This document shows, one piece after another, positions 47,544 through 57,362 of a DNA stretch of 64,000 bases (its first letter is position 1; each line of letters opens with the position of its first letter). The stretch is from CAWGMT01 sp963823675 (GTDB lineage Bacteria > Planctomycetota > Planctomycetia > Isosphaerales > Isosphaeraceae), in NCBI GenBank assembly GCA_963823675.1, contig CAWGMT010000005.1, positions 25,888 to 89,887 on the forward strand. Direction: 5' to 3'. A program made the position numbers and the translations under genes. Below the pieces are notes generated by a model. The model worked only from the letters and a program-made list of their open reading frames with translations, was not told the DNA's origin and did no database searches.

Positions 47544-48244
47544 GCCCGAGGGATTCGACCTCGCCGGCCGGCGAGGGTGGAGAGCCGGCGGCTTCCAAGT
47601 TGGCGATCACGGCCGCCGGATCGGCTGAAGTGCCCGAGAACACGATCGTGACCACGCTCGACTCGGTCGTGAACTGGTGCCGTAAGTACAGTCTCTGGCC
47701 GATGCCCTTCGCGACTGCCTGTTGCGGGATCGAGCTGATGGCCGTCGGCGCCAGCCGATTCGACATTGCGCGCTTCGGCGCCGAAGTCATGCGGTTCAGT
47801 CCCCGCCAGTGCGACCTGATGATCGTGGCCGGCAGGGTCGCGATGAAGATGATGCCCGTCCTCCAGCGAATCTGGCTCCAGATGCCCGAGCCCAAGTGGT
47901 GCATCAGCATGGGCGCCTGCGCATCGACCGGCGGGGTCTTCGACACCTATGCGGTGGTTCAGGGGATCGACCGCTTCATCCCGGTGGATGCCTACATACC
48001 TGGGTGTCCCCCGCGCCCGGAGCAGATCCTGCGATCGCTGATCGACATCCAGGAGAAGATCCAGAAGGGCGGCTCGTTGCGCGGGACCGCGCTTCCGGAG
48101 CTACTCGAGCGCGAGAAAATGCTGGGCCTCGATCTCGGCGAGGGTTCCGAAATCCGCCTGGCGTCTGAGCGTGGCGACGAGGACCGATTTGGCTACCGCC
48201 TTCCAGGAGGACCATCGAGTCTCGGCGCCCGCGAGTCGCGCTAG
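47534..48244 (+). CDS. nuoB: NADH-quinone oxidoreductase subunit B (cluster N2)
   Basis: 236 residues, longer than the usual 160-220. Cysteines for the terminal 4Fe-4S cluster N2 are in PFATACCGIELMA, KWCISMGACASTGG and YIPGCPPRPEQIL. It passes electrons to quinone at the junction of the two arms of complex I. The C-terminal 50 residues (LGLDLGEGSEIRLASERGDE) are an acidic extension. Start overlaps nuoA. Confidence 0.94.
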   Translation: MALGPRDSTSPAGEGGEPAASKLAITAAGSAEVPENTIVTTLDSVVNWCRKYSLWPMPFATACCGIELMAVGASRFDIARFGAEVMRFSPRQCDLMIVAGRVAMKMMPVLQRIWLQMPEPKWCISMGACASTGGVFDTYAVVQGIDRFIPVDAYIPGCPPRPEQILRSLIDIQEKIQKGGSLRGTALPELLEREKMLGLDLGEGSEIRLASERGDEDRFGYRLPGGPSSLGARESR

Positions 48245-48337
48245 GGCCGAGCTTCCCGCCAGAGATCTCCGCCAGGATCGACTGAGCGCGGCTGACTTGC
48301 CGCCACCCGCCGCCAGAGACCAACGCCCCGGGACACC

Positions 48338-48870
48338 ATGAGCACCGACGCGACAGCCCAGATCGATCCACACGCCGCGACACTGGGGGCCCTGGCAAGG
48401 GCCCTCGGCGAAGGTGTATTCACCATGTCGCGGTTCCGCGACAACCTGCGTCTTTTCGTGCCGGCGTCGCGCCTCGATCAACTGCTCCGCGTTCTCAAGC
48501 GCGATTGCGGCTTCGATCTGCTCGCCGATCTGGGCGCGACGGATTACCTGGGTTACCCGGACCGTACCCGCGCGCGTTCGAAGTTCACTACGTACTTCGC
48601 AACCTGGAGACCTCCGAGCTCGTGGTGGTGAAGGTCGGAGTCGACGATCCCGACCCCCGTCTGCCCTCCGCCGTTCCGCTGTGGCCGGGCGCCGACTGGA
48701 TGGAGCGCGAGGTTTTCGACATGTTCGGAATTCGCTTCGACGGGCACCCCGATCTGCGCCGCATTCTGATGCCGGTCGAGTTCGCGGCCTATCCGCTCCG
48801 CAAGGACTATCCGCTGCGGGGGCGAGGCGAACGCCATAACTTTCCGCGGTTGACACGGGGCGATTCATGA
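48338..48870 (+). CDS. nuoC: NADH-quinone oxidoreductase subunit C, one apparent frameshift
   Basis: The N-terminal part (VPASRLDQLLRVLKRDCGFD, LGATDYLGYPDRTR) and the C-terminal part (FEVHYVLRNLETSELVVVKV, WMEREVFDMFGIRFDGHPDL, RRILMP) are in different frames. Removing one CG from a CGCGCG run near 48574 joins them as RTRAFEVHYVL, giving about 176 residues, the normal length. The family signature ERE.FDMFGI is intact. It is a peripheral-arm subunit that pairs with NuoD. A 93-nt gap separates it from nuoB and it is followed by nuoD after 36 nt. Confidence 0.9.
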
Positions 48871-48906
48871 CCCGACAGGCGGAAAAGATCAAGATAGGAC
48901 GACACA

Positions 48907-50127
48907 ATGCCAACCGAGTTGCTTGACGAGCCAGAGCTCGACACCCAAGCGGCGCAGGCGACGTGGACCCTCAATTTCGGGCCTCAACACCCGGCGACCC
49001 ACACCACGTTGCGGCTGCTCCTGGAGCTGGACGGCGAGCGAATCATCAAGGCGACTCCCGACATCGGCTATCTTCATTCCGGATTCGAGAAGCTGGGCGA
49101 ACATCTCAACTACAATCAATACGTGACGATCGTCGACCGCAAGAATTACATCAGCCCGCCGATGAACGAGGTTGCGTGGCATCACGCGGTGGAGACGCTG
49201 CTGGATATCGAGCTGACGCCGCGGTGCCAGTATATTCGCGTCATCATCTCCGAGCTGGCGCGGATCAGCGATCACCTGCTCTGCACGGGTGCCGCCGCGC
49301 TCGACCTGGGCGCGTTCACGGCCTTCCTGTTCGCATTCAACTTGAGAGAGCTGATCTACGACGTATACGAGGAGATGTCGGGCTATCGCTTCCACCCCGG
49401 CTACACGCGTGTGGGAGGAGTGCTGCACGATTTCAACGACCGGGTCTTGGGCCGCGTCCGCGCCGTTCTCGACAGCCTGCCGCGGGTCTATTCGGATATG
49501 GAGAGGCTCCTCTTCCGCAACCGGATCTTCCTCGATCGGACGCGCAACGTAGGAGTGCTGAGCAACGCGGATGCGATCGCGCATTCCTGCACCGGGCCGA
49601 TCGCGCGGGCCAGCGGCGTCACCTACGATCTCCGCAAGGACGCGCCTTATCTCGCCTATCCGGAATTCGACTTTGAGGTCCCTTATGCGACCGAGGGGGA
49701 CTGCTGGGCGCGATTCATGGTGCGCATGGAAGAGATGAAACAGAGCCAGCACATTCTCGAGCAGGCCCTGGACAAGCTGCCGTCCGGACCGGTGAATCTC
49801 CCGATCGCCGACAAGCTGCCCCTGCCCGATAAGCTGACGGTCTATAACAGCATGGAGGGCTTGATCCAGCACTTCGAGCTGATCATGCCCAATCGCGGAC
49901 TCGAATCTCCGCGCGACGAGATCTATGCCGCCGTCGAAAGCCCCAATGGCGAGCTGGGCTATTACCTGGTCGCCGACGGCAGCCAGACAGCCTGGCGGGT
50001 GCGGACCCGGCCGCCGTCGTTCATCCATTTTTCGGTGTTCCCGCTCATGATCAAGAACCATTTGATCGCCGATATCGTCGCGGTGCTGGGCAGCTTGAAC
50101 ATCATCGCGGCAGAGCTGGACCGCTGA
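48907..50127 (+). CDS. nuoD: NADH-quinone oxidoreductase subunit D
   Basis: 406 residues, full length for the 49-kDa family. Opens with NFGPQHPATHTTLRLLLELD; quinone-pocket and hydrogenase-derived motifs include DIGYLHSGFEKLGE, RVGGVLHDF, and the end EVYAA-type segment IYAAVESPNGELGYYLVADG and RPPSFIHFS. It lines the quinone site with NuoB. Intact and in the canonical place. Confidence 0.95.
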   Translation: MPTELLDEPELDTQAAQATWTLNFGPQHPATHTTLRLLLELDGERIIKATPDIGYLHSGFEKLGEHLNYNQYVTIVDRKNYISPPMNEVAWHHAVETLLDIELTPRCQYIRVIISELARISDHLLCTGAAALDLGAFTAFLFAFNLRELIYDVYEEMSGYRFHPGYTRVGGVLHDFNDRVLGRVRAVLDSLPRVYSDMERLLFRNRIFLDRTRNVGVLSNADAIAHSCTGPIARASGVTYDLRKDAPYLAYPEFDFEVPYATEGDCWARFMVRMEEMKQSQHILEQALDKLPSGPVNLPIADKLPLPDKLTVYNSMEGLIQHFELIMPNRGLESPRDEIYAAVESPNGELGYYLVADGSQTAWRVRTRPPSFIHFSVFPLMIKNHLIADIVAVLGSLNIIAAELDR

Positions 50128-50141
50128 GATCGCGAGGAACT

Positions 50142-50684
50142 ATGTCCCCAGAAACGACCACGCCCGCGTTGCCCGCCAGAATCGCAATCTTGAGCGAGCC
50201 CTTGAAGGAGAAGATCCGATCGCTGTTCGGCCGGTATCCCGACAAGCGGGCTGTCACGCTGCCGGCGCTTCACCTGGTTTTTGAACATCTCCGCTGCGTG
50301 CCGCGCCAGGCGATGGCCGAGATCGCGGAGCTGCTCGAAATTACGCCGGCCGAAGTGCACGATACGATGAGTTTTTATGGGTTCTTCCCCCAGGCGCCGA
50401 TCGGAGACGTTCGGGTCTGGATTTGCCGGTCGCTTTCGTGCATGCTTCGAGGCGGCGACGAGCTCCTGGAGCGCGCCTGCCACCGACTCGGAATCGAACC
50501 CGGGCAAACGACGCCGGGCGGCGAGTTGACCGTCGAATTTGCCGAGTGCCTCGGAGTTTGCGACCACGCTCCGGCCGCGCTGGCCGACGACGGTCGCGTC
50601 TTCGGTCCGCTCGCGCCGGAATCGTTGGATGTCATGCTGGACGAGCTGAAGCAAGGGCGGCGCGATCCAGCCCGGCCGTCCTGA
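50142..50684 (+). CDS. nuoE: NADH-quinone oxidoreductase subunit E
   Basis: 180 residues, thioredoxin-like 2Fe-2S (N1a) subunit. Four ligand cysteines appear as C-x4-C in WICRSLSCMLRG and C-x3-C in FAECLGVCDHAP. The N-terminal helical bundle includes ALHLVFEHLRCVPRQAMAEI. It sits in the NADH-dehydrogenase module with NuoF. 14 nt after nuoD. Confidence 0.93.
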   Translation: MSPETTTPALPARIAILSEPLKEKIRSLFGRYPDKRAVTLPALHLVFEHLRCVPRQAMAEIAELLEITPAEVHDTMSFYGFFPQAPIGDVRVWICRSLSCMLRGGDELLERACHRLGIEPGQTTPGGELTVEFAECLGVCDHAPAALADDGRVFGPLAPESLDVMLDELKQGRRDPARPS

Positions 50685-50780
50685 TCGCGATCGGCTTATT
50701 TCACCCCCGCGATTCAAGACGCTAACTTCGGTAAGTTATTGTTTTACGCGCCCTTCGGGCCGGCAGGAGACAGAATCGCC

Positions 50781-52232
50781 GTGGCCACTTTCGAGCCAGT
50801 TTTGAGCCGCAACTGGGACGTGCCCGATAGCCATACGCTGAAAGTCTACGAGTCGCGGGGCGGCTACCAGGCCGTGCGCAAGGCACTTGCGACCGATCCC
50901 GACGCGGTCGTCAATCTGGTCAAGAACTCGGAGCTGCGCGGCCGCGGCGGCGCCGGCTTTCCGTGCGGATTGAAGTGGACGTTTCTGCCCAAGGAGCGGA
51001 AGGAAACGCTCATGTGCGTCAACGGCGATGAGAGCGAGCCGGCAACCTTCAATAACCGGCTGCTCCTGGAGCTCGACCCGCATCAGCTCCTGGAGGGGAT
51101 CCTGATCGCCTGCTTTGCCACCAAGGCGACGACGGCCTACGTCTACTTGCGATTCGAGTACATCAAAGCCCACAGGGTGCTCGAGGCGGCCATCGCCGAG
51201 GCACGCGCCGCGGGCCATCTCGGCAAGAACATCTACGGGACCGGCTTCAATCTCGACGTCTGGGTACACCGGGGAGCCGGGGCCTATATCTGCGGTGAGG
51301 AGACTGGCTTGATCGAGAGCCTGGAGGGCAAGCGCGGATGGCCGCGGATCAAGCCGCCCTTCCCGGCCATCGAGGGGGCGTTCCGCAAGCCGACGGTCGT
51401 CAACAATGTCGAGACGCTCTGCTGCGTGCCCCACATCATCGAACGGGGCGTCGCATGGTTCAAGTCAATCGGCACGCCCAAGAGCTACGGCCCCAAGCTC
51501 TACTGCATTTCGGGTCACGTCAACAAGCAGGTGTGCGTCGAGCTGCCGCTGGGCGTCACGACCCGCGAGCTGATCGACCAGCACGGGGGTGGAGTGTGGA
51601 AGGGGAGGAAAGCCAAGGCGGCGGTGCCGGGCGGAATCAGCATGGGGCTCCTGTCGGCCGACGAGCTCGACGTACCGCTTGACTTCGAAAGCCTGCGCAA
51701 GCCGGGCTGCCTGGGCCTGGGGACGGCGGCCGTCACCGTCATCGACGACCAGACCAGCATCGTCGACTATCTGTACAACACCTGCCGATTCTTCGCGCAT
51801 GAAAGCTGCGGCCAGTGCACGCCCTGCCGCGAAGGGACCAACTGGCTGTACAAGACCATGAAACGCATCAAATCAGGCGGCGGCCGCCTCGAGGACATCG
51901 ACATCATGCTTGAGCTCGCGAGCACCATGGGAATCATGCCGGGCACGACGATCTGCGGCCTGGCCGACGGCGCCGCCTGGCCCATCAAGAACGCAGTCGC
52001 CAAGTTCAGGCCCGAGATCGAAGCGTACATCCGCACTCATCAGGCGGAGGGATGCTTGGTCCGGCCGCTCCAGGAGCGGATTGCGCGGGGTGAGTGCGGA
52101 GGTCGAATCGCGCTTGGTCCAGCTTGCCGTCGCGCCGGGGTCGGCGGCCGACGGCAAGGCCCCGCTGCGCTCGCCGAAATCCGACCCGGCCTGATCGATC
52201 GTTTACACGGGAGTTCGTTCACGCTTTTTTGA
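50781..52232 (+). CDS. nuoF: NADH-quinone oxidoreductase subunit F (NADH/FMN site)
   Basis: GTG 50781 with GGAGA about 10 nt upstream gives 483 residues; a TTG further up (50739) is less likely. NADH- and FMN-binding glycine-rich motifs are ELRGRGGAGFPCGLKW and GAGAYICGEETGLIESLEG. The N3 cluster cysteines are in SCGQCTPCREGTNW plus a cysteine near GTTICGLADGAAWP. The last 50 residues after EAYIRTHQ are Arg/Gly-rich and unlike the family, so the end may be shifted or extended. Confidence 0.93.
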   Translation: MATFEPVLSRNWDVPDSHTLKVYESRGGYQAVRKALATDPDAVVNLVKNSELRGRGGAGFPCGLKWTFLPKERKETLMCVNGDESEPATFNNRLLLELDPHQLLEGILIACFATKATTAYVYLRFEYIKAHRVLEAAIAEARAAGHLGKNIYGTGFNLDVWVHRGAGAYICGEETGLIESLEGKRGWPRIKPPFPAIEGAFRKPTVVNNVETLCCVPHIIERGVAWFKSIGTPKSYGPKLYCISGHVNKQVCVELPLGVTTRELIDQHGGGVWKGRKAKAAVPGGISMGLLSADELDVPLDFESLRKPGCLGLGTAAVTVIDDQTSIVDYLYNTCRFFAHESCGQCTPCREGTNWLYKTMKRIKSGGGRLEDIDIMLELASTMGIMPGTTICGLADGAAWPIKNAVAKFRPEIEAYIRTHQAEGCLVRPLQERIARGECGGRIALGPACRRAGVGGRRQGPAALAEIRPGLIDRLHGSSFTLF

Positions 52233-52299
52233 TCCGACACCGGGCACCTGAGCTTGCAAGGCGCCGGACCATTCACCTTGACCGAGTGACGGCAAACCG

Positions 52300-54047
52300 A
52301 TGGCGACCATCCTGATCAACGGCGTTCTGTACCCGATCCCGGAAGGCGAGAAGCTGAACGCCATTCAAATGGCCCAGCGCGTCGGCGTCACGATCCCCTA
52401 TTACTGCTGGCATCCGGCGCTTTCGGTCGTGGCCAATTGCCGGATGTGTGAGATTGAAGTCGGCGCCAAGGACGCGAAGACCGGCGAGATCAAGCTGCTG
52501 CCCAAGCTGGTCCCCGGCTGCCAGACACCCGCGAGGGACCTGACGGTCCTCGTGACCGACAGCGCCAAGGTCAAGGCTCATCAGCGGATGATCATGGAAT
52601 ACCTCCTCCTGAACCATCCCCTGGACTGCCCGGTCTGCGACCAGGCCGGCGAGTGCGGTTTGCAGGATTACAGCTACCGCTACGGGCAGTCGGTCCACCG
52701 GTTCGTCGAGGAGCGCACCGTCAACCCCCGCAAGGAGGTGTCGGACCTGATCCAGCTCAACATGGATCGCTGCATCATGTGCACTCGCTGCGTGCGATTT
52801 GCGCGCGAGATTTCCCAGACGGGCGAGCTCCAGGTGATCAACCGCGGCAACCATGCGGAGATCGACATCTTTCCGGGAGAGCCGCTCGACAACCCCCTGG
52901 CGGGGAACGTCGTCAACCTCTGCCCGGTCGGCGCCCTGCTCGATAAGGACTTTCTGCACCGGCAGCGGGCCTGGTTCCTCTCCAAGCACAATGCGGTCTG
53001 CACGCGCTGTTCGACGGGTTGCAACATTACCGCCGAGGAGAACCGGGGAGCCCTCTGGCGGTTCAAGCCGCGGCACAATCCTCACGTCAACGACTACTGG
53101 ATGTGCGACGAGGGCCGCTACAGCTACAAGGCGGCTAACGACCCCGATCTGCTCGCGGCCATGTACGTGCGCCGCGACGACGACCTTCAGCCGGCGCCGC
53201 GCCCGCGGCTCTGAAGCTGGTCAACCAGAGATTGAAGGAGATCGTGCGGGACGGAGGCGTAGTCGCGGGCATGCTCTCGCCGTTTCTGACCGTCGAGGAA
53301 GCGTACCTGCTCTGCCGCTATCTCAAGCAGGTGAGTCCATCGAGTGTCCTGGCGATGGGCCCGGTGCCCTTGCGAGGCGCCGATCAGACTTTTCTCCCCG
53401 ACCCGATCAAGGGACGCACCGGCGATACGAGCTTTGTCGTGCCGCGGCCTTTCACCATCCGAGCCGAAAAATGCCCGAACCGGCGCGGGGTCGCCGCGAT
53501 CCTGGAACACTTCGAGGGGAAGCTCATCGGGTTCGACGAGCTCAAGCGCCGCGCCGCCGCCGGCGAGTTTCAGGGCCTGTTCGCGGCATCCGATTCCATC
53601 GATCCCTGGATCGATCTCGCCGATAGCGAGGCATTGCGATCCCGAACTCAGTTCCTGGTACTGGAGGACACGACCGTCACTCCGCTGGCGCATCGAGCCG
53701 ACGTGGTGCTGGCGGGTGCGACGTTCGCCGAGAAGGCGGGCAGCTACGTCAACGCCCTGGGCCGCCTGCAATACTCGGAAGCGGCCCTGCCTCCGCGCGA
53801 CGGCGCGATCGCCGACCTCGATATCCTCTGCATTCTGCTCGACCGTCCGGGTGGGCCCGCCGTCTCGAGCGACATTCTGGCTGAGGTGGCCCAGGCGATT
53901 CCCGCTTTCTCCGCGGCCCACGGAGGGAAGGTCCCGCCATCGGGCATTCCACTCTGGCCGGGACAGCCGCCGGGAAAGGCGGTGGCGGATGTACCGAGCT
54001 TCACGGACGCCTGGAACGTGGCCCATGGCGCGGCTCGGTGGCGCTAG
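52300..54047 (+). CDS. nuoG: NADH-quinone oxidoreductase subunit G, short form, one apparent frameshift
   Basis: The N-terminal part binds the clusters: 2Fe-2S (YYCWHPALSVVANCRMCEIE, VPGCQTPA), the His-Cys3 4Fe-4S (HPLDCPVCDQAGECGLQDYS), 4Fe-4S (CIMCTRCVRF, LCPVGALLDK) and CTRCSTGCNITAEE. A shift near 53190 separates it from the rest (APAALKLVNQRLKEIVRDGG). The molybdopterin-type domain is short, ending with ATFAEKAGSYVNALGRLQYS, for about 582 residues versus about 700-900 in classic NuoG. The short form may be normal for the lineage. It carries electrons from NuoF/E to NuoI. Confidence 0.88.
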
Positions 54048-54120
54048 CCGCGTGAAGTCGGCCGGCGCGCTTGCTATACTATTCGAGTTCATCGGGATTT
54101 GATGGGGAGGCCCCGCGTTC

Positions 54121-55181
54121 ATGGTCTGGATCGGCATACTCCTGAAGATCTTCATCGTGATCAACGTGATCTTGGGCGCGGTCGCCTACCTCATTTATGT
54201 CGAGCGCAAGGTTGCGGCCTTTGCTCAGGATCGCATCGGTCCCAATCGTGCCGGCCGCGAATTCGGCGTCCCGTTCGGGCTGCTCCAACCCTTGGCCGAC
54301 GGCGCCAAGATGCTCCTGAAGGAGGGCGTGGTTCCCGACTACGTGGACAGGCCGCTTTATCTCCTAGCCCCATTCATCGCCTTGATTGCGGCCCTCATGG
54401 GGTTTGCCGTCATCCCCTTCGGCGCCGTCGGCCCCAACCAGGCCATTGACTTCCAGATCGCTCCCAATATCGACATCGGCATCGTTTACATCTTCGCCGT
54501 GAGCAGCCTGGCCGTTTACGGCGTCATTCTTGCCGGCTGGTCGTCGAACAACAAATACTCGTTAATCGGCGCCTTGCGGTCGAGGCGCAGTTGATCAGCT
54601 ACGAAATCCCGCTGAGCCTCTCCATCCTCGGCGTTGTCCTCTGTACCGGCACGCTCGATCTGAACGGCATCATCAACTGGCAGGACCGGAACGTATTGCC
54701 AGGCACCATCATCCCGACATGGGGGATCCTGGTCTCGCCGATCGGTTTCTTGATATTCCTGACGAGTGCGTTCGCCGAGACCAACCGGTTGCCGTTCGAC
54801 CTGCCCGAGGCGGAACAGGAGCTGGTCGGCGGCTACCACACCGAGTACTCGGGGATGAAGTTCGGCATGTTCTTCCTCGGTGAATACGTTCACGTGATCA
54901 CGGTGAGCTTCTTGACGGTCATCCTCTTTTTCGGCGGGTGGGATTTCCCCTTCTTGAGCCAAGACCAGGCGGGGATCTTCAGCGTGCTGGCGAAGCTCGT
55001 CGTGATCCTGGTCAAGGTCGCGCTCGTGATCTTCTTCATGATGTGGGTGCGGTGGACGCTGCCGAGGTTCCGTTACGATCAGCTCATGGATCTGGCCTGG
55101 AAGTCGCTGATACCCTTGTCGCTTGTCAACCTGGTGGCCACCGCCGTGATCGTGCAGATGTGGCGTAGCGGGTGGTCGTGA
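54121..55181 (+). CDS. nuoH: NADH-quinone oxidoreductase subunit H, one apparent frameshift
   Basis: Membrane subunit at the quinone entrance. The first part (VYLIYVERKVAAFAQDRIGP-type, seen as LIYVERKVAAFAQDRIGPNR) and GWSSNNKYSLIGALRS are in one frame; QLISYEIPLSLSILG, SAFAETNRLPFDLPEAEQEL and GGYHTEYSGMKFGMFFLGEY are in another. A lost base near 54585 joins them. Corrected length is about 353 residues, with 8 helices. The conserved glutamate/arginine loop motifs are all present. Confidence 0.9.
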
Positions 55182-55263
55182 GCAGCGGGAAGCGTGATCC
55201 GGTACGTCACGGTCGACCGTTGCCGATGATCGAGTCCCGCACCTTCCATGGGGAGCCCAGCAA

Positions 55264-55836
55264 TTGCGAGCCGATGACCCGAAATTGAAACGAATCGAGC
55301 CGCCCAGGATGACGCTCGCGATGAAGCTCTTCCTGCCGCTGGCGGGCGGGCTCGCCGTGACGGCCCGGCACATGTTCGGCGCGGCCTTCGGCGGCCAAGC
55401 GGTGACCATGCAGTACCCGGAGGAGCAGCACGTGCCGAGCCCGAACTATCGCGGCGTGCACCGGTTGAACAAGGACGAACAGGGGCGGGTCAAGTGCGTG
55501 GCTTGCATGCTCTGCGCGACCGCCTGCCCGGCTCACTGCATTGACATTGTCGGGGCCACGGCCCCGCCGGCGTGGCCCGATCGCGAAAAATACCCCGAGA
55601 GCTTCGTGATCGACGAGCTGCGCTGCATTTACTGCGGAATGTGTGAGGAAGCCTGCCCCGTCGAGGCCATCGAGCTGACGGGGCTCTACGACCTCACGGG
55701 GCTTTCCCGCGAGCAGATGGTCTTCGACAAGACCAAGCTGCTTTCGGTTTATGATACGACCAAGGACATCGAGCCGATGCCGTACGGCAAGCCGGCCGCC
55801 GTGCCATCGGCAACCAAGTTACTGGCGCCCGAGTGA
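55264..55836 (+). CDS. nuoI: NADH-quinone oxidoreductase subunit I (two 4Fe-4S clusters)
   Basis: 190 residues. Ferredoxin-type motifs CVACMLCATACPAHC and CIYCGMCEEACPVEAIE bind clusters N6a and N6b. The amphipathic N-terminal helix region is KLFLPLAGGLAVTARHMFG. TTG 55264 is favoured as start because GGGGAG lies 9 nt before it; the ATG at 55309 has no spaced site. Passes electrons from NuoG to NuoB. Confidence 0.92.
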   Translation: MRADDPKLKRIEPPRMTLAMKLFLPLAGGLAVTARHMFGAAFGGQAVTMQYPEEQHVPSPNYRGVHRLNKDEQGRVKCVACMLCATACPAHCIDIVGATAPPAWPDREKYPESFVIDELRCIYCGMCEEACPVEAIELTGLYDLTGLSREQMVFDKTKLLSVYDTTKDIEPMPYGKPAAVPSATKLLAPE

Positions 55837-55914
55837 TCGCGCCCTTCCGTCGGGGCCGGACGCAGGCAATCTAGCGAAGAGACCAAGCTCCAGAACGAGG
55901 AAAGCAGGCGACCC

Positions 55915-56775
55915 TTGTCGATAGTTGACGCGATCCTGGCATTCTTGATCGTCGCCCTCGGTGGGTGCGGCACGTTCCTGATCTTGCCGCACCGCCATGG
56001 CACTGCCCGGCCGCGCAAGCTCCGGCGCTTCGGTGCGATCTCGGCCGGCCTGGGGCTGCTGCTTTTCGTGACGCTCTGGCAAACGCCCGGTCCGTTCCTG
56101 GCCACGGTCTTTTTCTACAGTTTCGCTCTGGCCGCGATCGTCGGCGGGCTCATGATGATTGCCAGTCGCGATCCGATCCACAGCGCGCTCTGGTTCGCTT
56201 CGGTGGTACTGGCCACCGCGGGGCTCTTCATCTTCGCGGGTGCGCCGTTTCTGGCGGCCGGGACTGTGATCATTTATGCCGGCGCAATTATCGTCACGTT
56301 CCTGTTCGTGATCATGCTGGCCCAGTTGGAGGGCAAGGCCGCCTACGATCGGGCCGCGCGATCTCCCGGCCGCGCGACCATCACGTCCTTCGTCATTTTC
56401 TGGTGCCTGATCTACGTGTTGTCCGCGATCAAGAGCCCGAGCCTGGCTTCGTCGGCGGGCTCGATGCCAGAGCCGCTCGCCGATACCTCGTTGCCGGCGC
56501 CGCGCGAAATCGCCGGGCTCTACAACCTGGATAAGAAAGGTCCCATCGTTGCGGTTCTCGACCGCAGCAGCCTGCGGGAGACGGCCCAGCTCGTCGATCG
56601 CGAAGGCCGGGAGAAACCGAATACGGCAGGGCTGGGTGAATCGCTCTACAGCGATCACTTGATCACCGCCGGTCTTGCGGGCGTGCTGCTTTTCGTGGCC
56701 CTGGTCGGGGCCATAGCGATTGCCAACCCCAGGCGGGCGCAGGGGGACGAGCCCGCCCGGATGCCGGCCACTTGA
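55915..56775 (+). CDS. nuoJ: NADH-quinone oxidoreductase subunit J
   Basis: 286 residues from TTG 55915 (MSIVDAILAFLIVALGGCGT). Five membrane helices with the family segments MIASRDPIHSALWFASVVLA and FLAAGTVIIYAGAIIVTFLF VIM (broken here). It is longer than the usual 165-200 residues because of an extra hydrophobic N-terminal segment and a loop before the last helix (IAGLYNLDKKGPIVAVLDRS). Membrane-arm subunit. Confidence 0.9.
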   Translation: MSIVDAILAFLIVALGGCGTFLILPHRHGTARPRKLRRFGAISAGLGLLLFVTLWQTPGPFLATVFFYSFALAAIVGGLMMIASRDPIHSALWFASVVLATAGLFIFAGAPFLAAGTVIIYAGAIIVTFLFVIMLAQLEGKAAYDRAARSPGRATITSFVIFWCLIYVLSAIKSPSLASSAGSMPEPLADTSLPAPREIAGLYNLDKKGPIVAVLDRSSLRETAQLVDREGREKPNTAGLGESLYSDHLITAGLAGVLLFVALVGAIAIANPRRAQGDEPARMPAT

Positions 56776-56888
56776 CCGCTGGCCGATCGCAGATCTTATG
56801 CCTGAGGCCCTTGCGAGGGCCAGGGCCTGCCAGGATTCGCAAGGGTAAATCCAACCGCCTTCATTCAGACGTTCGAGAACCAGAAACG

Positions 56889-57362
56889 ATGCCTTCGCCG
56901 GATGTATTCAGCGTTGACGTGCTGCGAACCTACCTGCTGGTGGGAGCGGCCCTCTTTATCCTGGGAATGCTCGGCTTTTTGACTCGAAGGAACCTGATCA
57001 TCATGTTCCTGTCGGTCGAAATGATGCTGCAGGGAACGGCGCTGTCACTGGTCGGGTTTGGCCGATACCACGGCAACTGGACCGGTCAGGTTTTCACGAT
57101 CGTCATTCTGACGATCGCCGCCTGCGAAGCCTCGATTGCGCTGGCGCTTTTCGTCATTCTTTTTAACCGTAGATCATCGCTCGATGTCATGCTCTGGCAA
57201 GACATCCGCGACCCGGACCTGGCGGCGACGCCGGTGACCGACGTGGTGGAGGAGGCGGAGCCGGTCGAGGCCACTCCGGGCCCCGAGTCGTATCCGCATC
57301 TCGTACCAGCCGGCATCGAGCCTCCGCATCCCGGACAATCTTGGATCGAGCGGCGAACATGA
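56889..57362 (+). CDS. nuoK: NADH-quinone oxidoreductase subunit K with C-terminal tail
   Basis: ATG 56889 (MPSPDVFSVDVLRTYLLVGA) gives 157 residues. Three helices with the conserved glutamates in MFLSVEMMLQGTALSLVGF and TIAACEASIALALFVILF. The family normally ends near residue 100; here a soluble acidic/proline tail of about 55 residues follows (VVEEAEPVEATPGPESYPHL). Its stop overlaps the nuoL start (ATGA). Confidence 0.92.
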   Translation: MPSPDVFSVDVLRTYLLVGAALFILGMLGFLTRRNLIIMFLSVEMMLQGTALSLVGFGRYHGNWTGQVFTIVILTIAACEASIALALFVILFNRRSSLDVMLWQDIRDPDLAATPVTDVVEEAEPVEATPGPESYPHLVPAGIEPPHPGQSWIERRT

